A stretch of 64,000 nt of DNA from Leptoclinus maculatus (GCA_032191485.1 JAVDOI010000007.1:5404042-5468041); one strand, 5' to 3'. Counted from the first letter of the stretch, positions 21,780 through 34,443 are shown. Notes: generated from the sequence alone by a model not told the origin. Made by a program: numbers and translations.

Positions 21780-23640
21780 TATCCCATTGGACCTAAAGCC
21801 CTGTTAACCGGAAAACAAATGGCGTTTGTCCAGAAAGCCCATTACTCCTAAAATATAACAGAAGCACATGGGTAATTAGTATGCAGAATGACGTCACTCG
21901 ATCTTTGCGGTTGTGATATTATTCTTTTAATATCTACCCTGGGGAAGGCATGACCAGCCCTGCTCTGCCTCAGGTTGGCTTATCCTGATATTCTAAACCA
22001 AGAAGAGTCTTTCTGTTATCGGATATTGCTTGCAAGATATCAGCGATAACAGATTTTAACATGGGGCTAAGGGAACATAGGGCCTAACTTGGTCAAATCA
22101 TTGGTGGTGAGGGAACGTAGGCCTGACTCTAAAATAAAAATTATAATTATAAATGAAAACATGTCACTGAAACTACATCATGTCTTTTCATTGCTGAAGT
22201 AGGCCTGAAAGAAGAAATGATTCGTGGAGTCGTGGTACCCTCATATCTTACAGTAGCTTCAGGTAATATTAATTTTGAGTTGATAATTCTAGATGTAATT
22301 TTCAAAGCAATTAATTGGTCTGTACCCAAATTACATTTGAGAATTGCTATCTTGCCCTCCGAGGCCAATTTGTGATTTTGGGCTGTACAAAATAAATTGA
22401 ATTGAATCTTCAGTAGAAGCAAAGTTTGTGGACAGCAGACATCCCAACTGTGACTGTTGCAAAGTCTAAGGATAAGCAAGCTTATATTATATAAATATCT
22501 CAAATGTAGCTGATTTTTGCTATGAAGAATGTCATCAAAATACTGTATAATATATATTTGTATTACATAAATTGAAATATGTAGCAATTACATAACTGCT
22601 ATTTTTCTAAATGCAGTCTTTGTGTCACAGCAGTAAGGTCTTGTGACATGATATGAAAGTGAGCTGAACAACACTGACTGTGGAGACAGAGGAGGGACTG
22701 CCGCCATTAAGTAGGAGTTATCTGTTATATTGCTCCTATAAATCTTACACAGACTGAATGGTGCAATATACCCCGCAACATGGGTTGACTGCTTGGGCAT
22801 GAAATTGAAAAACAAAAGGGAACTAAATAGAATTATTGAGTACGTTTTTTAATAGTTTCAATGAGGACATTGGTCAACTGGTTTATCTATCAAATAAATC
22901 CATCAATAAATCCAACAATACATCTGGCCATTTGGAAAGACGTTTTTCCATCTGTTCACTGTGAGATTTGAGTAAAATATGATTTACACCTACACTTACA
23001 CCTACTGCCTGTCCCTATTTAAGATATCCCCTCTTCACTAGACCTGTCTGTTCAATCTGTGCATCACTTTGCGAGTCTTCTCAGCTCTATTTTGAAAATG
23101 TGTCAATTACAGGCCATTGCACCTCAGAGAAGGCAGACAGTAATAGAGATATGTGTGGGAGGGAACAAGTTCTAACAACGTTGCTACATTTCCCTCTGGT
23201 CCTAAAGAGGTCATAGATTACTTAATATATATTTATATATAGCAATGGAGCTAGAGTCTAAAAAAGGACATTTTCCACTTAGGTTATAATTTAAAATTAG
23301 CTTAACCAAAGCCATAACGTTTCTCAGATGCCTGTTTAAGATGCCTAACCCTATACAAATGGGTTTTAAACGGGGCATCGCCTTGAATTAATTAAATTGG
23401 AATTTTTCTGAATTTCACATTTAAACATCTACTCTAGACAGTCTCTGAAAGTTAAAAAACCTGCAATTATTGACTTTTCATTTGACTTTTTATTATGGCC
23501 ACTTGAAGGCAGTGGAGCTCGTTACAAATATAAGACTGACATTTCATCACCTTATATAGTTTGCAATGCGTTAGAAAATCAATATATTTACAAATCCAAC
23601 AGGCACAGATAATTACCAACTCCTGAGAAAAGCATCTGGT
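21780..23640. other. Intron 3 stretch, minor repeat fragments only
   Basis: Holds an imperfect inverted repeat at about 22015-22053 (ctgttatcg / cgataacag) and a short 'aaataaattgaattgaatc' LINE-tail-like piece at about 22388-22406. No coding signal is seen. Confidence 0.4.
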
Positions 23641-23647
23641 TCTTTAC

Positions 23648-23734
23648 CTGCTAAACGCTCCAGTATGTTGTTGTCTTTGTGCCGCTTGATGCTGGGCAGG
23701 TAGTACATAGTGGCTTCATAAGATTTTTTCTGAC
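23648..23734 (-). other. Exon-like segment in spon1 intron 3, origin unknown
   Basis: The minus strand has a good acceptor (pyrimidine-rich, ...GTTTAG) and donor (GCAG|GTAAAG) around 87 bases, or 82 if the second AG is used. One frame is open throughout: KKSYEATMYYLPSIKRHK then DNNILERLA. It is well composed for protein and resembles no repeat I know. Splicing exon 3 of spon1 to it gives an immediate stop (lysine, SEKIL, TGA), so it cannot be an in-frame spon1 exon. It may be a frame-breaking cassette exon, a remnant of another gene or chance. I do not recognise the peptide. Confidence 0.4.
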
Positions 23735-23859
23735 CTAAACAAAACAGTAAAGTTGAGGGCTGTAAAACCAAAACGACAAGTTGAAAGACATAAAAACTGT
23801 CTGTAGAGGTGAGGGGAACTGTGGAGTTTGGGTAATAGTTCTCTGTGGGTTTTATTTAC

Positions 23860-24000
23860 TACTAGTGCAGTGGCCGTTCGAGACTGTCATGAATGGGGAA
23901 ATTAGCTACGGAGCCCGAAACTGTCTTTTCGTACCAGGCATTTTAACATGGGGAGATTTACGGTTCTCGAGATACACAAAGAACACACATACATACAGTT
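23860..24000 (+). repeat. Dispersed teleost repeat fragment
   Basis: 'agtgcagtggccgttcgaga', 'agcccgaaactgtctttt' and 'ttttaacatggggag' are phrases of a common percomorph repeat. The 73-codon open frame here falls within it. Confidence 0.4.
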
Positions 24001-24009
24001 AGATGAACG

Positions 24010-26190
24010 TCATTTAATCTCTCTAAAAAACAATGACTATTGCAATTTTTTATGGTGCTCAATTCCAAATTCAGAGTATATCTATGATTGAGGGATTGCC
24101 TCTGCGCGCGCGGCTTTCAACATGGCTGAGCCAGCGGCTAGAAGCTAACGGTGCTAACAGTGCGAACAGTGGCAACAGTGCTGGCAGAGCAGTATTCACC
24201 TGAGGGGGAACCGGAGAGTGGGCGATACGCTTCTGGTTAATACTTAGTTTTTCCCCTTTTATGTCCCTTGTCCCATCCTGTATTTATCAGTATGGTACTG
24301 CTGATGACCACACATTAAACTGTGTTGACTCCAGGGAGTGTTTAACTCCAACAACTTATAAATCATAAAAGACAGAGCTTGACTAAAATCTGCCCGACAG
24401 TGAGATTCGATCGCTGACATTTCCCCTCTTGATTGTGGGAGAGAGCACCAGGCATCTCCCTTTAGATCTGGACTCTCACATTGAGTAAGCCAACCCTCGT
24501 GTAGCTTCTCTCTGGAGACGTCCTCTCTCTATACGACTGTTCATTCAAGTAGCACACCCGTCAAGCTGCTGTGGCGATATTGCCACCGGCACTTGCTGAT
24601 GTTCAGTAAATGTTTGGCAGCCCCATGTAAAGCAGATGCCTCTAAGACGGCGCTGTACTCTGAATAAACATTGAAATAATGAAACGACAATGCGACTGTC
24701 GCCTATGGTAGGAGAGAAAATATGTATTGGTGATAAACACTGATCTTGATGCACTTTAAACAAAGAATATTAATTCTTCCATATCTATATTTACCCATCT
24801 TTTCCCGACCTGCCATACTGCTGTTGACACCCCCCCTCTGTTCAGGTTTTTTTATTAAACGTGCTTCCGTTAGCATCTCTCGCCTCATGCATTATATATA
24901 TATATTCCACTTCTCAGCGACATGTCGGCTGACTTCTCTTCTGTGTACCCTGAGGGGCCTGGATGGCACTTCCATGCTGTTTGGATTTATGTGGGAGCTC
25001 CCCAGACGGGAACGCCAACAAATGCATCCGTGTGACTGTTCATACAATCATGTTTTCTCTCCATGACAAGTGCTCCTGACTGCAATAGTAAACAGCACCG
25101 AAGTTCCCACTTCAAGTTACTGTAAATAAAAACGGTTCATCCCGTTTTCTTTTATTGTGTTTATTTATTTCCATATATACAAAGAAAATGAGTGTGTAGA
25201 TGGTACAAGACAACCAAAACACAAATCGTTAATTGATTGGTAAGGATACAGAATTCCTCGCTAAATGAAAATATGATTTCTATAAAGTTGCTCCTCTGTA
25301 TTCAAATGATACATTTGGCCAAAATGGGTCTGTAGAATATGAATAAATATTAGTTTGTAAAAAACAATTACAAAGACAGAAATCAATTCCTCTTGATAAC
25401 AGCACAAACATGTTACTTATATACTGTATGTTAGGAATTAAAAGCATAAAGTTTATAAAACAAAAAAAGGTAAGCTTGGGGATTTTATGTGTAAATGCCA
25501 ACATGAGTAAATAAGGATATATTCAGCTGTAATGATTATTAAAAGACATGGTCTTTAAGTACGTTTCACATTTTAATAAATACCGCCAATGTCCTTACAT
25601 TTTTGAGTATAATGATGATATGATTCTTCCATTGCACTCTGTGCTTATTTAACTCTCCTTAGACTTTGACGTTTGCAACGCGATCGTCAGTACAAGCTAA
25701 AAAAAAGAGCAGCTAAAACATGCCCTTTAACATCCGCTGTCTGAATATCTGCGGCCTTAAACTTGGTGAATTGACTGAATTCATTATAGTTTAAGGGAAA
25801 ATTTTGACTCGACATCAGTGGAGAAGGTTTTCAATGAATAAATAAACCATTTTGGGAAAAGTATTACCTCTCTCTTTAAATCTAATTATGTTCTGAAAAA
25901 CTATTGACCGTAAAAAGTCCAAATCAACCTTCCCGTTCCCACTGCAAATTGGGATCATACCTCGGTGAAATACTGGATGAAAAGCATGTGGGAGGGCTCT
26001 ACGATTGGTGGTACCAATGTAAGTTGGATGGCCTTGCTAATGCAATAAGAAACAAGTAAGAAACACTTCCCCTGGGGCTTTTTGGCTCCAATTTATGAAA
26101 GTACAGAATGAAAAGTTAACAGCTACGGTAAAGACAACTAACAGCTTACGGCTGTACAGTTTGGTGTTCAGCAGGTACGTTTGCTTACCA
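24010..26190. other. Intron 3 stretch, nothing recognised
   Basis: AT-rich sequence with no splice-bounded open frame and only trivial simple repeats such as a short TA run near 24895. Confidence 0.45.
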
Positions 26191-26194
26191 TGTT

Positions 26195-26350
26195 CATCTT
26201 AATTTAGCGTGTTAGCATGCTACCATTTGCTAATTACCAACATACCCCAAAGTCCAGTATGAGGATGATGAGAAGGTCTTTAGTTTTCCAGGTATTAGGT
26301 CATAAATCAAAGTATAGTACAATTAAAATATGGTAAAGTTACTAGATGTA
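26195..26350 (+). repeat. Dispersed teleost repeat, family A, 5' part
   Basis: 'gtgttagcatgctaccatt', 'tgctaattaccaacatacc' and 'gtattaggtcataaatcaaa' match the upstream part of the repeat family whose downstream monomers begin the window at position 1. Confidence 0.5.
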
Positions 26351-26424
26351 AAGGTCTTACAATTGGTGATGTGTATTGGCAAGAATCTGGTGATACAATA
26401 CATATCATGATACCATATTCAATC

Positions 26425-26520
26425 TATTTTATTTGACCCTTATTTAACCAGATAAGTCAATTGAGAATCAATTCTCATTTACAATGACGACCTGGTCAAG
26501 CGGCAGCAACAGAGGGCAAG
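26425..26520 (-). repeat. LINE 3'-end fragment
   Basis: Read on the minus strand it gives 'ctcaattgacttatctgg' then 'ttaaataaggg', a widespread fish LINE 3' terminus. A related copy in the other orientation is at 30730-30816. Confidence 0.45.
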
Positions 26521-27031
26521 TTGATAGACTTTAGAACATAGTTACAACTATTGCAATGAAACAAAATTAAAAGTAAGGCCATATATTGCAATTTTTTTAA
26601 ACCTTATTTGAATGAAACCTGTTATAATATAAAGAAAACGCTGCCGTATGCATAAATCTGAGTGAGTTACTTTTGCATTTGCATTATCATTGTAACATTT
26701 CACATCATATCAATACTTTTTGTGCAAAGCCTAATATATTAATACATATACAAATGTTTTACAATCATTACAAAGTTATTACAATTAATACTACGGGCGG
26801 CATTAAAGTCAGTAAGAGTAAAAGCAATTTGGATTTATTCTGTGGGGACCATGATCACTGCATTAACGGCATTAGCATTGCTAAAAATGTAGTGTAGGTG
26901 GCTTTATTGATGGCTGAAAGCTGCATTGTGAACCATGTTTTTAGCTTAGGGTGGAGGTTAGATAGAAGGCCTAAGTCTAATGCTCACATTTCACCACTGC
27001 TTGACGGCGGCGCTACACATAAGGTCAAAAG

Positions 27032-27370
27032 TTGGGCTGGACGATATGGAGAAAATCAAATATGCCAATATTTTTGACCAAACACCTTGAAATCAATAGT
27101 TCAACAATAATGTCGGGTTCACCACTGGTGATTTTACAAAATATTTACACAATGACATTTTTGATGAATAATCATCAATCAAGTGGGTAGAGGGAAATGA
27201 TAGAACAGCTGGTACGTTCAGAAAATGACATCCCGTTACTGTAATGCAGCCTCATTAATAAAACCAGGAAAAGACAACACTTATTCCAATATAACGATAT
27301 CAAAAATCTAAGACCATACATAGTCTCATATCATGATATCGATATCGTACCGCTATATTCACCAGCCCTA
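27032..27370. mobile_element. Small MITE with hAT-like ends
   Basis: TTGGGCTGG at the left and the reverse complement of TAGGGCTGG at the right form short inverted repeats with one mismatch. Flanks GTCAAAAG (27024-27031) and GTCAGGAG (27371-27378) look like an 8-bp target duplication with two changes. Both ends carry ACGATAT/GATATCG subterminal sequence. The 339-bp body has no coding sequence. Similar 'gggctggacgatatgg' elements are common in fish. Confidence 0.6.
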
Positions 27371-27793
27371 GTCAGGAGCTCATAAAAGTCATTAACAATC
27401 ATCCTCTGGGAGCATAAATCTCCATGCAAATCTTCGGTAAATCAGGTCAGTAGCGGGCGAGGTATCGAAGCGTCAAACTGACAAACTTGCTGTCCCACAA
27501 AACAATAAGGGATACAGAGAGAATGGATTCATATCAGCTTGAGTTCACTTATGTATTAATTATTCGTGGGTCTTCACAGTTGACATCAAACAGCAGCCCA
27601 GGCAGCCGGCTTTCCGACAGCTGAGCACACTTGAAATAATCGAGTCCCTGTGATCAATACAAAAACGCTCGTCTCTGTCTGTGACTGCGTCAAGACACAA
27701 CAGTTTAGATCATGCTGTCAAGCAGCTTTCCCGGAGTCTCTCAGTTAAACTTGTGTTGTCACAGAGCGAACAGGCGACTGGTGGCCTCTTCCT

Positions 27794-27815
27794 CGTCCCG
27801 GAGCGCTCCGGGACG
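27794..27815. other. Perfect 22-bp GC-rich palindrome
   Basis: CGTCCCGGAGC is followed directly by its exact reverse complement, with no spacer. It lies in a local GC-rich patch (about 27740-27890) within spon1 intron 3. Confidence 0.9.
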
Positions 27816-28714
27816 CGGGCAGAATACTGAAGGGAAGAACCAGCTGGAAGGTCGGTGTGAGGTGAAGATGTGATGGAACAGACGGCCGGAGGGCAGTGAC
27901 GGAACGTTAAGTGTGAGCTAGATAATGAGATGAGGAGTGATCAACAGGACAGCAGAACTTAGATTGGAAAAAACAGTCTACCCCACCCTCTTTCTACTCG
28001 CAGAAACTCACTTTTCTCTCATCCTTCTGTCTGTCTCTTTTGGCTCCGGGTGGAACTTTTTCAGGACTTTCTGGAGATTAAAGTATAGATTTAGGCTGAG
28101 CTCATCAGTGCTACCAGAAGGACCTTGGTGACCTGGGGTGGAAATCACAAACGCACACCCTTCACACTCACAATCTCACACATGTCGCTCGTGTATACAG
28201 GCCATGCTTGCGAAAGAGAAGAAAAAGAGTCAAAACAAGGCAGAAATATAATTTAAGCGCTTCTGCTGAAAATCCTCCTCACGGCATGCAGAAGTTGACG
28301 CTGGATGATGCTTTGAAGATGGAGAAAGGAGGGAAATTGTGGGGGGTAACTCACCATTATTAAAGCAGCCTGGGAAGATTTGACAGTTTCCCCCATGAAA
28401 AATAAGTGTAATCAAGTTGTTTTTTTACCATACAGTCTCAAGATATAAACAAAACTTTCAACTGTTTTCATCTACAGAGGTTGTCAAACCTGAGGTTGGA
28501 AGATAATTTCAAAGATCTATGTGCATGAGCGTTTGTGAGTTGTCTTGAAAACTGCGTCTTCAAATAACTGTGTCTTGGTGGGTAAAATCAGATATCAGCA
28601 TTAGCAATCGTTGCAACTTTGTTTTTAGCTCCAAAAAGGAAAAATATAAATAAATATGGTTGATTACCGTAATTAAGTACTGATTCTTTAAGATGCAATA
28701 CTTAATCGTATCAA

Positions 28715-28800
28715 TGGATCAAATGACTATGTGTAATATGTAAGGTGTCCATCTCACTCACAAACCAAGAGAAACTTCTCAGTTATTTTGGAGGCACTGA
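28715..28800 (+). repeat. Dispersed teleost repeat, family C, short copy
   Basis: 'tggatcaaatgactatgtg', 'gtaatatgtaaggtgtcc' and 'actcacaaaccaagagaaac' match the start of the repeat seen in longer form at 57925-58345. Confidence 0.4.
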
Positions 28801-28829
28801 ACCAGAACCAGGACTGCACAGGGAACACT

Positions 28830-30045
28830 CTGTCAGACTCTGCTGCAGAGGTTTTCTAAAGGGGACTCGGGTCGACAGGGACTGACAAAATCAACACAAA
28901 ATGCAAGATCTTAACTTTAAATAACTTAACAATAGTAATCCGAGAGAAATATGTTTCCCTAGGAACGTAATTGAGAATGCAGTTTAGTTGAATGGGAACG
29001 CCATTTTTAGAAGACAGGGTTGTAATAGTAGTGTCTGATTAGTAGAAGTAGTATTGCTCAATTTGTTAACAAATTACAAACACGTCGTAAGAACTTTATA
29101 AGGTGACAATGTGTCGTTAAGCTGGTTCTGCTCCCTCCCCCCCAAGTGGCTTCCAGGATGTGCACTATAATACATTTAACAGCATTGATGCACATGTAAT
29201 GTGCAATATATTTTTGTTTAAATAAAACCATAACTACAGGAAATACTTGTGTATAGTTGGCTCACGGGGTGACCTCAAACAAAGTTCTGCTTAACAGCAT
29301 TGATGAGAAATTAACCAGCGTAACCCAACATCTGTTATGTGCTACATCAGTAAATTTGCAGCCGTTTATGTGTTGGGAACGGTTCTCAGTTGGAAAAAAT
29401 ACACAGATTCATTAAGCTTCAAGGCTTACAAAGCAACAACTTCCCAGCTCATTTTTACAAGCAAAGAGCAACGTAGGAAACATTAGCAGGCTTCTCCTTT
29501 TCAGCCGGCCCTGACCAAGCTTTCACCAGTTGAAGTAACAAATCACTGATGAAAAATTGTCAACTTTTGGCGTAGAAGTGTTAATCAGCTACACCTATTA
29601 TTTCTGTTACATAATTAACACATCTCAATTTCAGATTGCAGATGCATGTTGTGATCAAAAAGTGTTCAGCCTTATCAGAGAACCAAATACAGATCTAAAT
29701 TGAATCTTTGGGTTATTTATAAATGTAGTTTCTTTTGCATGTTGAAAGCTAAAACTTAATTTGATCCAATAAGGGATTTGACTAGAAGAGCAGATTTAAT
29801 ACTGGATTCGTATTAGATAAAAAAAAAGCCATCAAAAGCCAACGCTTCAGACTGGCAAAATTGACCTAATCAATCATGGGTTGACATGACTTCAAACGCA
29901 CGTAAAATATTTTAAAAAGTTGAACACAGCTTCACTTTTTGCCTGAGGTAAGTGGCTCTGTTAAAAGCTCAATAAAACTCGGATGATGGAATAGTAGTAC
30001 TTACACAAAAATAGGTAAATCACAAGAACAGCAGGGACGGAGGAG
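28830..30045. other. Intron 3 stretch, nothing recognised
   Basis: AT-rich, with no open frame of interest and no transposon ends. Confidence 0.4.
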
Positions 30046-30049
30046 GAGA

Positions 30050-30500
30050 GCAGCATAAAAGAAATACAGAGAAGCTAAAAATGTGGCAGGAAAGTTAAGA
30101 ACACGGTTAACACAACAAGCGCGGACTTCTTCAGCGCCTGTGGAGGCTTCGCATTCGCCGGTTCCCTCCGCCTCCAGCTACATGTTGTTTGGAGGCAGAC
30201 GGCTCCGCAGGATGAATGACAAGAGCCGGGGCGAAAAACTGGACCAACTGTGGAGGAGGAGGGCAGGCCTGACAGTACACTTCCTGCCTCGAGGAGAAAA
30301 GTTGCACGTTGTTTTCTTGAAGTAGTTGTTAGTTCTGGTGCCAGGAAAACGGCTGAGACGAGCAGAGATAGCGCATGATGGAGAGGGCTTTTTTTCAAAG
30401 CTGCGGACATGCTTCGCTTGCCAAGAAACGGATGAGCGCGTCGGAACAGCTGACTTCTTTCAGGTGTTCAGCTCGCACATCGTTTAACTGAGGGTGAACA
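30050..30500. promoter_or_regulatory. GC-rich, CpG-containing patch in spon1 intron 3
   Basis: About 400 bases are clearly richer in G, C and CpG than the surrounding intron, with overlapping open frames of 80 (plus) and 111 (minus) codons. Neither frame shows a known domain. The plus frame is basic (GGRRLRRMNDKSRGEKLDQ). The patch could be an alternative promoter or first exon, or a recent insertion. A known family cannot be named. Confidence 0.25.
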
Positions 30501-30729
30501 AGTCGAGTTTCAAGTGGAGTTTCACGGCTTGTGATGAAGATAGAGTAGCATTGTCTCGAACACGGCTGTTATATACATATGCGATTAATTTGCAGATTCC
30601 TTTACAAATAGGATTAAGGATTATTTAAACACTGACTATACTTGTCCCAGTACTGAATGCCACTGCTGATTCGTTGACACTGGTGATTTGTCGTTTTGGT
30701 CTGTTTTTATGTGCTTTTATGTGTGAAAC

Positions 30730-30816
30730 CTGTATGCTGCCGTCTTGGCCAGAACCCCCTTGGAAAATATATTTTGAATCTGAATGGGGCCATTCTGGAT
30801 GAATAAAGGGTTAAAA
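30730..30816 (+). repeat. LINE 3'-end fragment
   Basis: 'tgctgccgtcttggccaga', 'ttttgaatctgaatgggg' and a terminal 'gatgaataaagggttaa' match the 3' terminus of a common fish LINE. Confidence 0.5.
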
Positions 30817-31084
30817 AAATATATATAAAATAAAGTATTTACTTCACGGTCTGATTTTTTGGATTATAACAAAATGCCCACCAAAAATTCTCCAAGCCCA
30901 AGTTCCCATAATCATGAATGTTGAATGTTTTACTGATCAACAGTATAGGACTAAAAGAACAAATATAAATATCACAAATATTCATACCTAGGTTTTTTTT
31001 TCTCCTTTCCGTCACTTCTTTCCCTTGTTTTGTTTCAGATTGTCTCTGGTTCCACTTGTCTTTCACTCTTATACCTTACTTTAA

Positions 31085-31270
31085 GGCAGCCATAATTGGA
31101 AAATGTTGTAACTCTGCCTTGCTGTTAGCTGCATCTCCCCGTTTACGGAATGTATGCAAAGCTAAGCTAACTACAGCCTTACAGAGAGTGGTGTCAATCT
31201 TCTTAACTCTCAGAAAGAAAAAAGAAAGAAAAAAGAATAAGTATATTTCCCAATATGTCACTATTCCTTG
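31085..31270 (+). repeat. Dispersed teleost repeat, family D, copy 3
   Basis: 'tgcaaagctaagctaacta', 'gagtggtgtcaatcttctt' and 'gtatatttcccaatatgtc' followed by 'actattcct' match the family at 14275 and 17693. A GAAA-rich expansion sits at about 31214-31236. Confidence 0.55.
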
Positions 31271-31279
31271 TCGTTAAAA

Positions 31280-32830
31280 AGGGTCTTAGTAATTGTGTAA
31301 AAACGTCTAAATCTCTAGAAAAGCAGGTTATAGAATCAGTTAATCTTTTTAGGTGCTACAGCCGTCCTACAGCTTAGTCACCCCTCCTCCTAAAACAATT
31401 ATTGCATTGATGTTGATATAGCAGATGTTGAAGTTGGAATCGTACTAAACAAACAATCCTGGAGGCTTGCGTATTGAAGGGTCACATGAGATTTTTACAG
31501 TAGAGGAAAACGTGCTGGATCGCTCCCAACTGTAAGGAGTTGTATTTGAAGCTTCTTGGAATGAGCTGAGAGATGATTCGTTTGAGGTCCTGGACTGGCA
31601 ACATATAGTCTATAACAGAGTAGAGTAAAGAGAAACCGACTGGGGAAGAATAAGCATTCCCAGTCGTGGCGATACTTTCCAATGATACTGGATGATGTGG
31701 GAACGTAATGAAAATGTGAGTGCTTTGGTGTGAAGCTTCACAGCTGAAGTTTCTTTTTTTTCTCTCTTTTGGGCACATACATGCGAAAGGCCCCACCACA
31801 TTTCCTTGACGTGGAGCAAGACATATGGGGCAAATTCGCAAAGAATCGATTGTGGCCGCTGATAGCACCCTAAATTGCACGTCATTTGCAACCACTATCT
31901 TCCCCGTCTCGAGGTCCGCTTCACAAAAGATGTGGCGCTAATGATATTACAGCGCAAACACGCCCATAAAGTTTTGCAGCTGAGTGCAATTTGCCTTTTT
32001 TGCATCTGATTTCCATTATCCATGTGGCAAACTATAAATGCACTTGAGGCTAAGGAATCCTTTGAGTGGACAGCCTTTATAAATGCGCTTCAGTGGCCAC
32101 CAACTCTCTAAAGATGGTAATAATTTAACTGTAAGTGCATGTAGCTATTTGCGTGGATCTTTGTGAATTGAACTGTTTTTGCAATGACGTCATCTGCATA
32201 GAAATGTATGCATATTGCCTCATTCAAATATGAGTGTTGTGGCAATTTATCATGTTGTTCTTTTAGATGTAACTGGCATTGCTTAAACCTGAACATATGT
32301 AGACGAGGCCATCCGAACTCATCCAAACCCAAATAATAAATGTTATCATTTCAAAGGTATTTTCATGTTTGGCTGTAGTGTCATCCTGATCTCACCACTT
32401 AACCCTCTTCCCATGAAGACAATACCAAGGCTGGGACCTTGGCCTTGGTGGATGCCTCGGCAGACAGTCTGCGCAGAGGGACGACGACGAGATAATGTGC
32501 ATGTATACTCTGTTAAACCTTTCTTTGTTGTTAGACCTCCGAACCATCTGTGGGGAAAGAGCTCTATCCATTCAGCTGAATTAAGTGTCTGTTCAATAAA
32601 TACTTTTTGACATTTTAAGAATTTTCTCATCACGGTTATTTCTCACAGGGAGGTTAAAAAGATTATTTTCCACAAACAATGAGCACCAAGACAATAACTG
32701 CTTGGCAAAGGTGCATTCTACGCTTTGCAGATGCTTTGAGAATTAGTTTCCTTTTGACTTATTTGCACAGGTTTAACGCAAAAGCTGCGCAATCCTTTTG
32801 CGAACTCGCCCCACATACTTTATAGTGGTA
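31280..32830. other. Intron 3 stretch, nothing recognised
   Basis: Several overlapping short open frames on both strands (for example 31482-31895 minus and 32365-32610 plus) have no recognisable domain or splice context. Confidence 0.4.
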
Positions 32831-32834
32831 AAGC

Positions 32835-33290
32835 CTCTTTTTGTTGTTGTTTTGTGTCTCAATTGTGTTTCACATCTTAATGTGGTTTTGTGTCTTGTAA
32901 GTTGTTTTGGTCTTTTTGTGGATGATTTTTGTCTGTAGTTGCTTTGCCCCTTTTTGTAGTCATATTGCTTCTCTTTATAGTTGTTTTGTGTCTCTTTGTA
33001 GTCATTTTGAGGTTTCTTTGCGTCTCTTGAAGTCATTTTTCTTCTCTTTGTAGTTGTTTCGCGTCTCTTTGAGGTCATTTTTGTCTCTTAGCGGGTATTT
33101 TGTCCATAACCATAATCTTTGTGAGTCTCTTTGTGAATCTCTTTGTGTTGCAGCTATTTTGCATCTCTTTGTAGTTGTTTTGGTCTCTTTGCAGTATTTT
33201 TGTGACTACTTGTAGTAATCTAATATTTCTTTTTGGTCGTTTTGAGTCTCTTCTTGTTGCTTCTTGTCTCTTTGAGTGACATTTTGTAAG
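32835..33290. repeat. T-rich minisatellite, about 20-25-bp units
   Basis: Degenerate units built on 'tctctttgtagttgttttg' repeat about twenty times. Read on the minus strand they give Lys/Thr/Arg/Gln-rich peptide (MTSKRRETTTKRRK), which is a shadow of the repeat. Arrays of this kind are common in fish genomes. Confidence 0.8.
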
Positions 33291-33299
33291 GGAAAGCCA

Positions 33300-34435
33300 G
33301 TTCCCTTAGGCTCGTTCTGTAATGCGTCCATGTAACACTGGCTAGTATGGCAGAGACATGATTCACAGGAGACAGTTGCTAATGTTGTCCACTAAAGTTA
33401 TGTTTATAGGTATAGACCTACTGCAAAAATATCTCCTCCCAGACTGATGTGAATTTGCTTCTGAAGACTGTGCCAGCAGCACCATGGAAAAAACAGAAAA
33501 ACGTTATCAACAAAGACAAAGTGACAAGCAAGTTACAACAGCAGAGAGAGGACAGTTAAGGAAGGATATAAAGCCGTACACGTAAGATGAGGTAATGCTA
33601 AATCTCTATCTCACTGCTGACAGACAAAAGCGACAGTAATACGAGGTGAATATGCATAGCAGATGTTCCCCACGCAGGACTAGATTTATTGGACTAGCAA
33701 ACACTGGGGTGGCAAAGTGCCATCTGTCACATGGCAGCAGCAGATAAATTAAAAGTAGCAGCTGTGAGTACACTGTGGAGGTAAGGGCAGGTTATAGCAT
33801 CTCGCTCAGAGGAGGAAGAGATGCGTGTCAGGGAGGTTATTCCCCTCGGGAAGTCGGATGAGGAGAAGGAAACGAGAGAGGGGAAGAAAGCAGGATTGTG
33901 GAGAAAGAGGGAGCGAGGCAGACAGGCGTGTTCTCTCCAAGTTATCGCCTGTTTTTCGTAAATCTTTTTTTCTTTTTTGTAAATCTCAATTCCTTATTTC
34001 GTTCTCTGAAGTCTCCTGCATTCTTGTTCTCTCTTGTTTTATAACCAAATGTTTTTTTCTTGATTCCACAACAGCCTGTGGCTCTTGTAAGAACATTAAG
34101 AATGAATAACTTCATTATGACGTGAGCGTCAAAGTGTTGTAGTCCAGGGGCTAAACTTTTTTTCTCCAGAGAGCAGCTGAGGTGATGGTGCATACGCTAA
34201 ACAGAAATAAGCAACTCTGGATGAGATTATAGCCTCTGTAAATAGAATGCACCAATAACTTTTAATCAGGGAATATTGTGAAAATGTTTGAATCAGGGCA
34301 AAATAAAAAGGTCTGTCCATTTTGTAATTTTGTGAACATTTTGAGTAGTATGTTTCCCCTTATGTTTAAACCAATTTCCGTAACATCGGTTGGAGGTGTG
34401 CATTTTGGTGTTGGTTTACGACAATATTATAAAAA
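33300..34435. other. Intron 3 stretch, nothing recognised
   Basis: A purine-rich segment at about 33840-33930 and otherwise ordinary AT-rich sequence. Confidence 0.4.
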
Positions 34436-34443
34436 GCACAAAT

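Noticed and set aside
21372..21851. MFPQPYVPS-type proline-rich proteins
   Set aside because: They are translations of the minisatellite, open in all frames because the unit has no stop.
32773..33078. Basic Lys/Thr/Arg-rich repeat protein on the minus strand
   Set aside because: It is a shadow of the T-rich minisatellite and starts and ends arbitrarily in it.
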